The notes under the pieces were generated by a model, which made no database searches, was not told where the DNA came from, and worked only from the letters and a program-made list of their open reading frames with translations. A DNA stretch of 64,000 nucleotides from Natrinema hispanicum (GTDB lineage: Archaea; Halobacteriota; Halobacteria; Halobacteriales; Natrialbaceae). Below, one piece after another: positions 52,699-61,043 of this stretch (its first letter is position 1; each line of letters begins with the position of its first letter). The position numbers and the translations under genes are program-made. The stretch lies in assembly GCF_900111485.1 (NCBI RefSeq), contig NZ_FOIC01000001.1, forward strand, positions 186,001-250,000, given 5' to 3'.

Positions 52699-53768
52699 GG
52701 ATGATCCGGATTCGGCACAGGGGTCGCTCGACCAGACGTGCGCGCCTGCGCGAGCGTTTCGACCTGCCGAACGACGAGCTCCGTCACGTCGATCCGATCC
52801 GCGAGCAGGCGTTCACGACGACGCTCCCACGTCTCGGCGGGTTCTTCGATGACCGAGACCGCCTGCTCGAGCCCGCGTGCGTGTCTTTCGTCGCCGGTAT
52901 ATTCGAACAGCAGACCGTACTCCTCCTCGAGTTCCGCCGTGTAGCCGAGCGAGAGCGGGTTCACGTAGACCGCCGGCGTGCCGAGCACGGCGGCTTCCGC
53001 CGCGGTCGTCGCACCTTCGCTCAGGACGACGTCGGCGGAAGCGAGCAGGTCGTGCATCCGATCCGGCGAAGTCTCGAACTGGTACGACGCGAGCTCGGAC
53101 GGCGGTTCTCCTTCGGCGGTCAGCAAGACGTGCAGGCCCGCATCCTCGAGTCGATCGACGACTGCCCGGGGATCGTCGAAGCCGCCGTGGCCGACATCGT
53201 GGGAGGCGTCCCAGCTACTGAGTCGAACGACGGCGAAGGACGTTTCGGGGTTTAATCCCACTTCCTCGAGAACGGTCGGATCGGGCTCGAACCGATCCGG
53301 GTGGAGGTAGGCGAGTTCGTGATAGCCTGGATACGTCACCTGTTTCGCGCCGATCTCGTCGCGATAGCACGCCGGTGTGGAGATCGTGTCCGCGAACGGA
53401 TAGGCGAGTTTCGTGATGAGGGTCGCGTGTTCGGTGTCGTAGAAGACGAGGCTCTTCGCGCTCGTCACCGACGCGACGTGGGCGGCGGCGACGCCACCGA
53501 TCGCCGTGATCACGTCCGGATCGATCCGCCGCGCCCGCCGGAGGAGTCGCAGCTCGTAGGTCGCCTGCACCGCCGCCAGTGAGACCAGCGAGTCGGATTC
53601 GCCGGCAAGCACCTCGTGGTCGATGTCGTACGCCTCGAGGAGTTGGATGGCGACGTCGCTCTCGCGAGCGAAGACGTGGACCTCGTGCCCGCGCGCCTCG
53701 AGTTCCGCGATCGGGTGCCGGAAGAAGTGGACGTGTCCGGGATGCTGAATCGTGATCATCACGCGCAT
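52695..53768 (-). CDS. DUF354 protein (archaeal UDP-sugar epimerase/GT-like fold)
   Basis: The 357-residue protein starts MRVMITIQHPGHVHFFRHPIAEL. It has a GT-B-like layout with HVFARESDVAIQLL, VITAIGGVAAAHVASV, SLVFYDTEHATL, and the C-terminal SADVVLSEGATTAAEAAVLGTPAVYVNPL. COG1817/DUF354 members resemble UDP-GlcNAc 2-epimerase and glycosyltransferases. Its function is unproven, and an upstream extension is only shadow. It follows the nucleotide-sugar dehydrogenase by 117 bp and overlaps GT4, so the four genes form one operon. Confidence 0.88.
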   Translation of the reverse strand: MRVMITIQHPGHVHFFRHPIAELEARGHEVHVFARESDVAIQLLEAYDIDHEVLAGESDSLVSLAAVQATYELRLLRRARRIDPDVITAIGGVAAAHVASVTSAKSLVFYDTEHATLITKLAYPFADTISTPACYRDEIGAKQVTYPGYHELAYLHPDRFEPDPTVLEEVGLNPETSFAVVRLSSWDASHDVGHGGFDDPRAVVDRLEDAGLHVLLTAEGEPPSELASYQFETSPDRMHDLLASADVVLSEGATTAAEAAVLGTPAVYVNPLSLGYTAELEEEYGLLFEYTGDERHARGLEQAVSVIEEPAETWERRRERLLADRIDVTELVVRQVETLAQARTSGRATPVPNPDHP

Positions 53769-53885
53769 CGGCGATCCACCTCCGCGGGGGGCTGTCGGCT
53801 CGAGACGGGGCCTGCCTCCGAGGGTGCTTGGCTTCCCGTCCGGGCGACGACCGTCTCGAATCCGTGCCGCTGGTCGCACATTGCC

Positions 53886-55286
53886 TCACAACCTCCGGTA
53901 GACGAATCCCGCATCGACGGCCGCGCCTTCGTCGACCGTGCCGGTCACGTCGATCAGCGCGGGCTCGTCCGCGAGTTGGCTCGCCACCGCCGGGAGATCG
54001 AGGTGCTCGAACTCCGCGTGCGGCGTCGCGAGCAAAATCGCGTCGAACCCCTCAAACGAGAGTCGGTCCTGAACGTCGATTCCGAAGGCTTCGCGGGCCG
54101 CGTCGTCGTCAGCGAACGGATCGAATCCTTCGATGTCGATGTCGTACTCCCGAAGCTCGTCGATGACGTTGTTGATTTTCGAACTGCGGATGTCGCCGAC
54201 GCCCGGTTTGTACGCCAGTCCCAACACCAGCACGCGGCTCTCGCGGAGCGTCTTGTGACACTGGTTGAGGGCCTTGATCGTCAGCTCGGCGACGTGGTCG
54301 GGAACCGATTCGTTGACCTGCCGGCCCGTCTGCATGAGCTCCGGCTCGAATCCCTCCTTGGCCGATCGGTACGCAAAGAAGTACGGATCGACCGGGATGC
54401 AGTGGCCGCCGACCAGTCCCGGCCGGTAGTCGTGGAAGTTCCACTTCGTGCCCGCAGCCTCGAGGACGGCCTGCCCGTCGACGTCCATCTGATCGAGCGC
54501 CATCGAGAGCTCGTTGACGAACGCGATGTTGAGATCTCGCTGGGCGTTCTCGACGACTTTGCAGGCTTCGGCGACCTCGATCGACGGGGCACGATGGACG
54601 CCCGCGTCGACGACCGACTCGTACAGCGTCGCCACGTCCTCGAGTACGGTCTCGTTTTGGGCGCTGACGACTTTGACGACGTCCGCGAGCCCGTGTTCCT
54701 CGTCGCCCGGTGTTGCGCGCTCCGGGGAGTACCCGACGAAGAAGTCCTCGGTTGCGGTCAGTCCGGACGCGTCCTCGAGCGCCGGCACGAGCACGTCGCG
54801 TGTCGTGCCTGGATAGACCGTCGACTCGAGGACGACAGTCGTTCCAGAGGTCATCTTCGACCCGACCGTGGTCGCCGCGCTTTCGACGTAGCCGAGGTCC
54901 GGCCGCTCGTCGTCGTCGATCGGTGTCGGCACGGCGATGATGACATAGTCGGCCTCGGTGATCGCAGTCGCGTCGGTCGTATAAGAGATGTCGCCGTCCT
55001 GAATCACGTCGTCGGTGAGATCACCGGTCGTATCGATCCCCTCTTGGAGTCGGTCGACCGTCACGTCGTCGACGTCGTATCCGATGACGCGGTAGTCCGA
55101 CTGCGCGAACCCGACCGCAAGCGGCAGCCCGACATAGCCCAGTCCGACGACGCAGATCGTCGCTTCGCGCGTCGATCGCTCCGTCTCGTGCTCGAGGCTG
55201 GTCTCTTCACCGCTCGATTCGGCCTCGTACTGGCCGCTCGCTCGCTCGTCCGATTGCGTCTCCGTATCGCTGATTATCGTGGTCAT
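53886..55286 (-). CDS. Nucleotide-sugar dehydrogenase (UDP-HexNAc 6-dehydrogenase type)
   Basis: This NAD-dependent enzyme oxidises C6 of a UDP-sugar to a uronic acid. In its 466 residues, CVVGLGYVGLPLAVGFA (45-61) is the NAD motif, STVYPGTTRDVL follows, ENAQRDLNIAFVNE lies near 246-259, and catalytic Cys296 lies in GGHCIPVDPYF. The sequence resembles WecC/TviB/WbpA enzymes, favouring UDP-ManNAc or UDP-GlcNAc as substrate. A 42-residue Ser/Glu-rich extension precedes the NAD motif. It heads the DUF354-GT4-GT-C operon, with TTTATCC on its strand near 55417-55425 as a candidate TATA box. Confidence 0.92.
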   Translation of the reverse strand: MTTIISDTETQSDERASGQYEAESSGEETSLEHETERSTREATICVVGLGYVGLPLAVGFAQSDYRVIGYDVDDVTVDRLQEGIDTTGDLTDDVIQDGDISYTTDATAITEADYVIIAVPTPIDDDERPDLGYVESAATTVGSKMTSGTTVVLESTVYPGTTRDVLVPALEDASGLTATEDFFVGYSPERATPGDEEHGLADVVKVVSAQNETVLEDVATLYESVVDAGVHRAPSIEVAEACKVVENAQRDLNIAFVNELSMALDQMDVDGQAVLEAAGTKWNFHDYRPGLVGGHCIPVDPYFFAYRSAKEGFEPELMQTGRQVNESVPDHVAELTIKALNQCHKTLRESRVLVLGLAYKPGVGDIRSSKINNVIDELREYDIDIEGFDPFADDDAAREAFGIDVQDRLSFEGFDAILLATPHAEFEHLDLPAVASQLADEPALIDVTGTVDEGAAVDAGFVYRRL

Positions 55287-55642
55287 GGGTGGTGCGTTGT
55301 CGCTGGACCGTCACACGACCGAGTGCGACGGTGACTGTTCGGAACTGTCGGGCCCGCGATCGGCGGACCGTGCTACAAACTCGGCAAGTCGGTGTCGGGG
55401 GATTACTATACCGCGGATAAACCGGTGCAAGTGTCTCGCGCAGTGAAACCGGGCGGCGACTGGCGCTGCCAGCAGCAGTACCCCGGCAGACGGCTACACG
55501 CCGGGATGAGCGCTTAAATCGTTGTTAAACGCTCCTATACGGATTCATAATGAAGGTCACGGGAGCTGGATCTCCAGTGCGGTCGGCGAGGTCACGTCCA
55601 CCGTGACTCGGTCACACCGGCCGCAGCAGAACCGCGTCAATC
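55287..55642. promoter_or_regulatory. Divergent intergenic region upstream of the dehydrogenase
   Basis: These 356 bp separate two divergent genes. Candidate TATA elements are GGTTTATCC near 55416-55425 and TATAGTAAT near 55405-55412 on the minus strand, and CGCTTAAATCG and CCTATACGG near 55510-55545. No gene is supported. Confidence 0.4.
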
Positions 55643-56278
55643 ATGGTGTCACATTCCCCGCTCGGAGTCAGAGCCCAGCTCGCATCGATTCATAGCACCG
55701 TCTCGATCGATATGGGTCTGACTTCATCCCACCAGGGCGTCCACGCGAGTCCCTTGCAGACAGGTAGTCTCTGGATCGGCGGTCGATCCGCCGACCCGTT
55801 GCAACTGCTTCGCACGACATCATTCGGGGATGTGGCCCTGATTGCGGTTCTCTTCGTGCTCATCAGTGTACTCATCGGGATTCGCACGGCGGACGTGTTG
55901 TCGGAACACGACCTCGAGCTTTCGTCGCTCCCGCTTGTCGCGAAGACGGCAGGCGATACAGCGGACACAGCTCACGCACGCACTGACAGTCCTCGGGCGT
56001 ATGAAACGTATCTGTCGCCCGAGACACCACCGAGACTCCTGAGTGACGAAGGAAAAGTCGTCCGGCTGCTGGTTGCGAATCACGGCCGGGTTCGCCAACA
56101 CCGGATCGCAGACGAGACCGGCTGGTCGAAGTCGAAAGTGAGCCGCATCTGCTCACAGATGCACGCCGACGGCACGATCGAAAAGCGATCTGTTGGTCGG
56201 GAAAACGTCATCGTCTTTGCCGACCACCCGGCCGACGACGAGCCGCAGTCGGACGACGCCGAAAATCCGCTTCCGTAA
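55643..56278 (+). CDS. Winged-helix regulator with an internal membrane helix
   Basis: This 211-residue protein has a hydrophobic helix (FGDVALIAVLFVLISVLIGI, about 61-80). A winged helix-turn-helix follows in the C-terminal half (about 134-190: LLSDEGKVVRLLVANHGRVRQHRIADETGWSKSKVSRICSQMHADGTIEKRSVGRENVI). The pattern is that of haloarchaeal membrane-anchored IclR/MarR-like regulators. The true start may be internal (MGLTSSHQG); the first residues are not hydrophobic. It lies between the dehydrogenase and glmS, so it may control the glycan genes. Confidence 0.78.
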   Translation: MVSHSPLGVRAQLASIHSTVSIDMGLTSSHQGVHASPLQTGSLWIGGRSADPLQLLRTTSFGDVALIAVLFVLISVLIGIRTADVLSEHDLELSSLPLVAKTAGDTADTAHARTDSPRAYETYLSPETPPRLLSDEGKVVRLLVANHGRVRQHRIADETGWSKSKVSRICSQMHADGTIEKRSVGRENVIVFADHPADDEPQSDDAENPLP

Positions 56279-56876
56279 GCACCCATCGGCTCCGTTGACA
56301 TCCACAATTGCACCACCCGGAACGCGGTCGACGTCGCCGAGCCATCGTGCGACGATGGCGACCAGTTCTGTCGGCCGTGTTTCGATTTCCATCGACCAGA
56401 GCGCGTTTACACCGTTCGTAAACCGATCGACACCCTATTCAGCAGCATCGTTCTGACGCTGTGGCTGCTTGTCGGGCGGACGCCACTGTAGCGTTTCACT
56501 GGATAGAATCAGCCATGCCCCCGGTTCGGATGGGGTCGCACGAACGCCGTGCGCTGCTGGGATAGGGACCGAACCGAGCCGTCAAAAATTGTGAAACTGA
56601 ACACGGATTACACAGTCGATAGCTCGCGTCGCGTTCGTGGTATCGTCTTATTCGTGGTATAGTAATGGCCGCTGTTGTCCGTGGTGGAAGTGACGCCCGG
56701 TCCGACAGCAGAGCGCGGACGGGTTCGACGATACCAATGACACGGAACAGTACTGCACTCACCGCAGCGGTCTCGAGCCGACTCGATACGTCCGTCACAG
56801 CCGTCGATTGCCCCGCCGCACACGACGCAGCCGATGCGGCGTGGTCGCCGGCCGTACAGCCGGAGGTGATCGGCTG
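56279..56876. other. Gap before glmS with a possible leader ORF
   Basis: These 598 bp have no confident gene. A 70-codon open frame (56665-56877) ends in TGATG with the glmS start and contains the ribosome binding site, but its third-position GC is lower than in neighbours. A TATA-like CTTATTCG is near 56646-56653. The rest shows short frames without bias. Confidence 0.45.
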
Positions 56877-56877
56877 A
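56665..56877 (+). CDS. Possible leader peptide upstream of glmS
   Basis: This 70-codon frame starts MAAVVRGGSDARSD, or internally MTRNSTALTAAV at 56737. Its stop shares one nucleotide with the glmS ATG (TGATG), and it runs across the glmS ribosome binding site, which would couple their translation. Codon use is weaker than in true genes here, and no homologue is recognised. It is a candidate only. Confidence 0.25.
   Translation: MAAVVRGGSDARSDSRARTGSTIPMTRNSTALTAAVSSRLDTSVTAVDCPAAHDAADAAWSPAVQPEVIG
56862..56870 (+). promoter_or_regulatory. Strong Shine-Dalgarno site of glmS
   Basis: GGAGGTGAT matches the 16S rRNA 3' end in all nine bases and lies six bases before the ATG. Most genes in this window lack such a site, so glmS is translated by the classical route, and probably lies within a longer transcript. 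Confidence 0.75.
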
Positions 56878-58685
56878 TGTGCGGGATTATCGCGCGAATC
56901 GGTCACGGGAACGCAGCAGAGACGCTCCTCTCGGGGCTCGAGAACCTCGAATACCGGGGCTACGACTCGGCAGGCATCGCCGTCCAGAACGGCTCCGGCG
57001 TCAAGGTCCACAAATGTTCGGGCGAGGTCTCCGACCTCAAATCGACGTTGAGTACACAGCCACACGGAAATATGGGAATCGGCCATACCCGCTGGAGTAC
57101 CCACGGGCCCCCGACTGACGAGAACGCCCATCCGCATACGGACACGGCCGGTGACGTCGCGGTGGTTCACAACGGCGTCATCGACAACTACGATGAACTC
57201 CGAGCGGAGCTTCAGGAGAAGGGCCACGAGTTCGACAGCGACACTGACACCGAAGTCATTCCCCACCTCATCGACGAGTATCGGGACGCGACCGGCGACA
57301 CCGAGCAGGCCGTTCGCCGGGCTGTCGACACGCTCGAAGGGAGCTACGCGATCGCCGCGATCGTCGACGGCGAAGAGGCGGTCTACGCCGCACGGAAAGG
57401 ATCGCCGCTCGTCCTCGGGCTCGATGAGGAAGAGTGGTTCCTCGCCAGCGACGTCCCGGCGTTCCTCGATCACACCGACGAGGTGATCTACCTCGAGGAT
57501 GGCGATCTGGTGGTCCTCGAGCCCGACTCCTACCAGATCACCGATCTCGACGGGAATCCGATCGAGCGGCCGGTCGACACCGTCGATTGGGATCCCGAAG
57601 ATGCGGGCAAAGGCGAGTACGACCATTACATGTTAAAGGAGATCCACAACCAGCCGACCTCCCTCGCCAATACGATCGAAGGCCGGGTCGAGGATGGCGA
57701 TGTCGCGTTCGAGGCCCTGCCACCGGGCTCGTTCGACGGGATCGAGTCGGTCCAGTTCGTTGCCTGCGGGACATCGTATCACGCGGCGATGTACGGCAGC
57801 CAGTTGGTTCGCGAGGCCGGGATTCGGGCCGACGTCCTCCGAGCCAGCGAGTACGAGTCGACGACCGGACCGGTCGACGAAACCACGCTCACCATCGCGG
57901 TCACACAAAGCGGCGAGACAGCCGATACCCTCGATGCGCTCCGAACCGCGGCCGATCGCGGCGCGCGAACCCTCGCCGTCACCAACGTCGTCGGTTCGAC
58001 GGCCGCCCGCGAAGCCGACGACGCGGTCTACATCCGCGCCGGCCCGGAGGTCGGCGTCGCCGCGACGAAGACCTACTCCTCGCAGGCGGTCACGCTCGCG
58101 CTCCTCTCCCAGCGCATCGCCGGTGACGTTCCTGACGCGACCCCCGCCGACGACCGAGCGGCGATGCTCGAGGCGCTCGCAGATCTGCCAGAGCACGTCG
58201 AGACCGTCCTCGAGTCGACCCACGCTGAGACGCTTGCACAGGACACCCTCGACAGCGAGTCGTTCTTCTTCATCGGCAGCGGGCTCGGTCGTTCCGTCGC
58301 GCTCGAGGGTGCGCTAAAATTCAAGGAGATTACCTACGAGCACGCGGAAGGGTTCGCCGCCGGCGAACTCAAACACGGGCCGCTGGCGCTCGTGACCGAG
58401 GAGACGCCGCTGTTTGCGGTCTACACGAGCGGTGACGACGAGAAGACGAAGACGAACGCGATCGAAGCCAAGTCCCGCGGTGCGCCGATCGTCGCCGTCG
58501 GACCCACCGACCATCCCCTCGTCGACGTCGCCGACGCACACCTGTCGGTTCCCGAGACCCACCCCGTCTGGGCTGGGCTGCTTGCGAACGTCCAGTTGCA
58601 GTTGCTGTCCTACCACGCTGCGAAACAGCTCGAGCGGCCGATCGACAAACCACGCAATCTCGCGAAAAGCGTGACGGTCGAATGA
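56877..58685 (+). CDS. glmS: Glutamine-fructose-6-phosphate aminotransferase
   Basis: This enzyme makes glucosamine-6-phosphate, the entry to UDP-GlcNAc. It has 602 residues. The glutaminase domain starts MCGIIARIG with the nucleophile Cys2, and has YRGYDSAGIAV and HTRWSTHG. Two SIS isomerase domains follow (VACGTSYHAAM, VTQSGETADTLDALR, and later FIGSGLGRSVALEGALKFKEITYEHAEGFAAGELKHGP). It ends DKPRNLAKSVTVE, the usual C-terminal tail. The Shine-Dalgarno at 56862 sets the start. It provides the amino sugar for the neighbouring glycan genes. Confidence 0.97.
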   Translation: MCGIIARIGHGNAAETLLSGLENLEYRGYDSAGIAVQNGSGVKVHKCSGEVSDLKSTLSTQPHGNMGIGHTRWSTHGPPTDENAHPHTDTAGDVAVVHNGVIDNYDELRAELQEKGHEFDSDTDTEVIPHLIDEYRDATGDTEQAVRRAVDTLEGSYAIAAIVDGEEAVYAARKGSPLVLGLDEEEWFLASDVPAFLDHTDEVIYLEDGDLVVLEPDSYQITDLDGNPIERPVDTVDWDPEDAGKGEYDHYMLKEIHNQPTSLANTIEGRVEDGDVAFEALPPGSFDGIESVQFVACGTSYHAAMYGSQLVREAGIRADVLRASEYESTTGPVDETTLTIAVTQSGETADTLDALRTAADRGARTLAVTNVVGSTAAREADDAVYIRAGPEVGVAATKTYSSQAVTLALLSQRIAGDVPDATPADDRAAMLEALADLPEHVETVLESTHAETLAQDTLDSESFFFIGSGLGRSVALEGALKFKEITYEHAEGFAAGELKHGPLALVTEETPLFAVYTSGDDEKTKTNAIEAKSRGAPIVAVGPTDHPLVDVADAHLSVPETHPVWAGLLANVQLQLLSYHAAKQLERPIDKPRNLAKSVTVE

Positions 58686-58707
58686 TCGGCTCGTCGCACA
58701 GCTAACG

Positions 58708-58713
58708 TTTTTT
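58708..58713 (+). terminator. T-run after glmS
   Basis: TTTTTT lies 23 bp after the glmS stop, an appropriate archaeal termination signal. Confidence 0.4.
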
Positions 58714-58949
58714 CGCGGTCAGTTCGACGCCACCGGTTCACGGCTCGAAGCCGCGCGTCGTGTCCCCTCACACTGTCAGTAGCTGCAGCGGTGCAGACAA
58801 GCGACGAGTGTTGAAACGCCGTTGCAGTGAGTTACACTGCTCGAGCGACAGAGCAGGATCACCATGACCGATTGCCTACTCTCGAACGACGATCGGACAG
58901 CCTCCTCTCTCGGTGCCCCCGGACAGCTCGGCCCGTTGCCTGACCCAGC

Positions 58950-59170
58950 ACTCGGCGAGGCAGTTCGTGGTGAGACCGAGTCGACAGCGGGTTCGGTTAT
59001 CGACTCGTGGCTGTTGGATCGACACTCATCTCCGATAGCCCGCTCGAGGCCACCGAGGAGGTCCATCGGTGTCGCTGACAGTGCAGTTCGTCGGGCTATG
59101 ACACGGTTCGCTGACGCCACCGCATGTACTCTGCCGGTCGTCTCGACCGACGTTGGGGTCGTCCCCAACT
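58950..59170. pseudogene. Decayed GT4 glycosyltransferase C-terminal remnant with an inverted segment
   Basis: On the minus strand 59095 down to about 58951 reads like the GT4 C-terminus (LGGLERAIGDECRSNSHESI against IGGLERAIEDGGRSDGRESI, with NCTVSD before it). On the plus strand 59110-59170 reads ACTLPVVSTDVG against ACNLPVVSTDVG of the same GT4. These parts are adjacent in the intact gene but lie in opposite orientation here, so about 60 bp have been inverted. No long reading frame is kept, so it is a dead duplicate. Confidence 0.7.
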
Positions 59171-59543
59171 GGTGGAAGAACCAGCGTCCAGCGTTCGGTC
59201 TTCGCTATCGGTCGGGGCTGATACGGTCTACTGTAACGAATTCCCGGCGCATCCGCAGGACGGGTCGCGGATACGCTGGAACTGACTGACAGTAGTCCGT
59301 ATGAATCAACAGCGGTCCAGTGTCTCGAGACCGATAGCGAGGGTCGTTGTTCGAGACATGGCTCATCTGGCGTACTCGAGCGGTCGATCATCGCCGTCTC
59401 GAACGGAGATGCGTACAGCCCGCCGTCTCGGAGAGCGGTATTCGGATGTGGTCGAGACCGTACTGCCGCCGACAAAACGAGAACCACAACCACGTCCTCA
59501 CACGAACGGCCGCCACTACACCACGGCCGGCGGTGCGCCGTGG

Positions 59544-60557
59544 TTAGCCGTCTTTCGACTCGAGTGTCAGCGTGATCGATTCGTCCCCGCCATCGATCGT
59601 GACAGGTCGCGGCTTCGGCTCCGCGAACGTGTACCCGTCCGCGTTTGCGGTGACCGCGTACTCGCCGTCCTCGAGTTCGAACGTCGCCTCACCATCGTCG
59701 TTAACTTCTTTCGTTTCCTTCTCGTTCGAGCCAAAGAGGAGGGCGTCCTCTGCGACCTCGACGGTCGCATTCTCGACCGCAGTGCCGTTCTCGTCCTTGA
59801 CGGTCACTGCAAGCGTGTGCGTCCCATCGCTATCGTCGGTGCCGTCGCCGGCTTGGGTCTGTTGCTCGAGCGTTAGCGTGATCGTCTGGTCTGCACCATC
59901 GACCTGAACGGATTTCTCCGTGGTTTTGTAGCCGTCCGCGTCCGCAGTAACTGCGTACTCGCCGTCCTCGAGCACGAATTCGGTCTCTCCGTTCTCGTCA
60001 ACCGATTTCGAGACGTTCGAGGCTGATCCGGGATCGACGGTAACGGTGGCGTTGTCGATCACATCGCCGTTCTGTGATTCGACGACTGCCGTCAGTACGT
60101 GCGATTTGTCGGTCGTCGTCTCGTTGCTGCCGTCGGAGTTCGTGCTGTCGGTTCCGTCCGCTTGGGTGTCGGTACTATCGGAACTGTCCGCCTGAGTGTC
60201 CGTGCTGTCGGTACCATCCGTCTGGGTGTCCGTACTGTCAGTTCCGTCCGTTTGTGTGTCCGTACTGTCGGTACTATCCGTCTCTTCCGTTTCGTTGGCT
60301 GTCCCGCCGGTCCCATCGGTCGTATCGCCATCGCCTACCGAGTTGCTGTCGGCCGTGTCGCCACCGTCGTCGGCCGGCTGTTGGACATCGTCGAGCCTGT
60401 CGCTGACCGAGCCGACGGCGCTGCTGACGGACGCACCGCTCGCGGCGAGTACCAGGCCAGCCAGCAGGAACACGATGCCACAGACGGTAAGCAGGATCTG
60501 GACGCTACGCTGAATCGATCGGGTCTCCGTTCGGCTGTGTTGGGCATTGCGGCGCAT
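59544..60557 (-). CDS. Membrane-anchored protein with acidic DST-repeat stalk and two carboxypeptidase-regulatory-like domains
   Basis: This 337-residue protein starts MRRNAQHSRTETRSIQRSVQ. It has one helix (ILLTVCGIVFLLAGLVLAASG), which may anchor it. A Thr/Asp/Ser-rich stalk follows, with repeats such as DGTDSTDTQT (about 95-145), then two beta-sandwich domains of the CarboxypepD_reg/PEGA type (VLTAVVESQNGDVIDNATVTVDPGS... and TLAVTVKDENGTAVENATVEVAEDA...), each ending EDGEYAVTA(D/N)ADGY. It is probably on the cell surface. A 12-bp palindrome ATTATCGATAAT overlaps its start codon. Confidence 0.82.
   Translation of the reverse strand: MRRNAQHSRTETRSIQRSVQILLTVCGIVFLLAGLVLAASGASVSSAVGSVSDRLDDVQQPADDGGDTADSNSVGDGDTTDGTGGTANETEETDSTDSTDTQTDGTDSTDTQTDGTDSTDTQADSSDSTDTQADGTDSTNSDGSNETTTDKSHVLTAVVESQNGDVIDNATVTVDPGSASNVSKSVDENGETEFVLEDGEYAVTADADGYKTTEKSVQVDGADQTITLTLEQQTQAGDGTDDSDGTHTLAVTVKDENGTAVENATVEVAEDALLFGSNEKETKEVNDDGEATFELEDGEYAVTANADGYTFAEPKPRPVTIDGGDESITLTLESKDG
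60160..60290. repeat. Coding tandem repeats of the DST stalk
   Basis: About four 30-bp units, each encoding the ten residues DGTDSTDTQT or close variants, lie in tandem within the surface protein gene. The units vary mainly at third bases. They are protein-level repeats, not a CRISPR array. Confidence 0.75.
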
Positions 60558-61043
60558 TATCGATAATTTTGGGCTTGAGAGATAGTGTCAGTACGTTACA
60601 CACCCATCGGCTCGCCGACCGACAGGACCGTCGGTGGGACCCGGTCAGTGGACAACCAGTCGGTCGTCTCCACACTCCCGGTCTCGGTCACTGTCGAAAC
60701 CGGGACGCCATCCGGACGATACCGATCTGAGCGGTCGCTCGAGGAGCGCTGTTGGCTATGCCGTGTGTCAGACACAGGTCTGCGAGATTTCATTAGGCGA
60801 CGATTCTACTGTTTGGTGGTTCACTATAGGGTCCATAAATCCGTTTCACACGGCCTGTTGTGCCGAGTTTCCGGTGCACTTGCAGAACGGCCGCGGGCGT
60901 CCCAAATTGAGTTACAGACGGCTGTATCACTCCGGGCCACGAGGTTGTCATCGCCGTCGGTGTCGATCGACGGGTGTGCGGTTCGGAGCGTCCCGTGAGC
61001 GAGACCGGCGGACGATGCGGTTGATTGTCGACCGTTTCAGTTG
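60558..61043. other. Intergenic region without a supported gene
   Basis: These 486 bp contain short open frames of Arg-rich content only. The palindrome ATTATCGATAAT (60556-60567) at its left end could contribute to the promoter of the surface protein. Confidence 0.4.

Larger units (their letters stand above)
58686..59543. other. Long non-coding gap with a scrambled glycosyltransferase remnant
   Basis: These 858 bp hold no intact gene. A T-run at 58708-58713 could end the glmS transcript. A decayed GT4 fragment lies at about 58950-59170. The rest (59171-59543) has short Arg/Pro-rich frames and looks decayed. Confidence 0.55.

Noticed and set aside
53616-55334. Long open frame of 572 codons on the plus strand
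   Set aside because: It is antisense to the nucleotide-sugar dehydrogenase and DUF354 genes; in high-GC DNA the complementary frame stays open. Its content is Arg/Asp/Val-rich with no family motif.
56496-57626. Open frame of 376 codons on the minus strand
   Set aside because: It is mostly antisense to glmS; the part beyond glmS shows no bias.
58776-59168. Intact small gene on the minus strand
   Set aside because: The frame crosses the inverted block of the GT4 remnant, so only part reads as glycosyltransferase and the rest is antisense of it.
60160-60290. Tandem repeats as a possible CRISPR array
   Set aside because: The repeats are continuous, code for DGTDSTDTQT units, and have no spacers.
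60585-60998. Open frame of 137 codons in the gap before the alpha/beta hydrolase
   Set aside because: There is no codon bias, no motif and many Arg and Ser residues; it looks non-coding.
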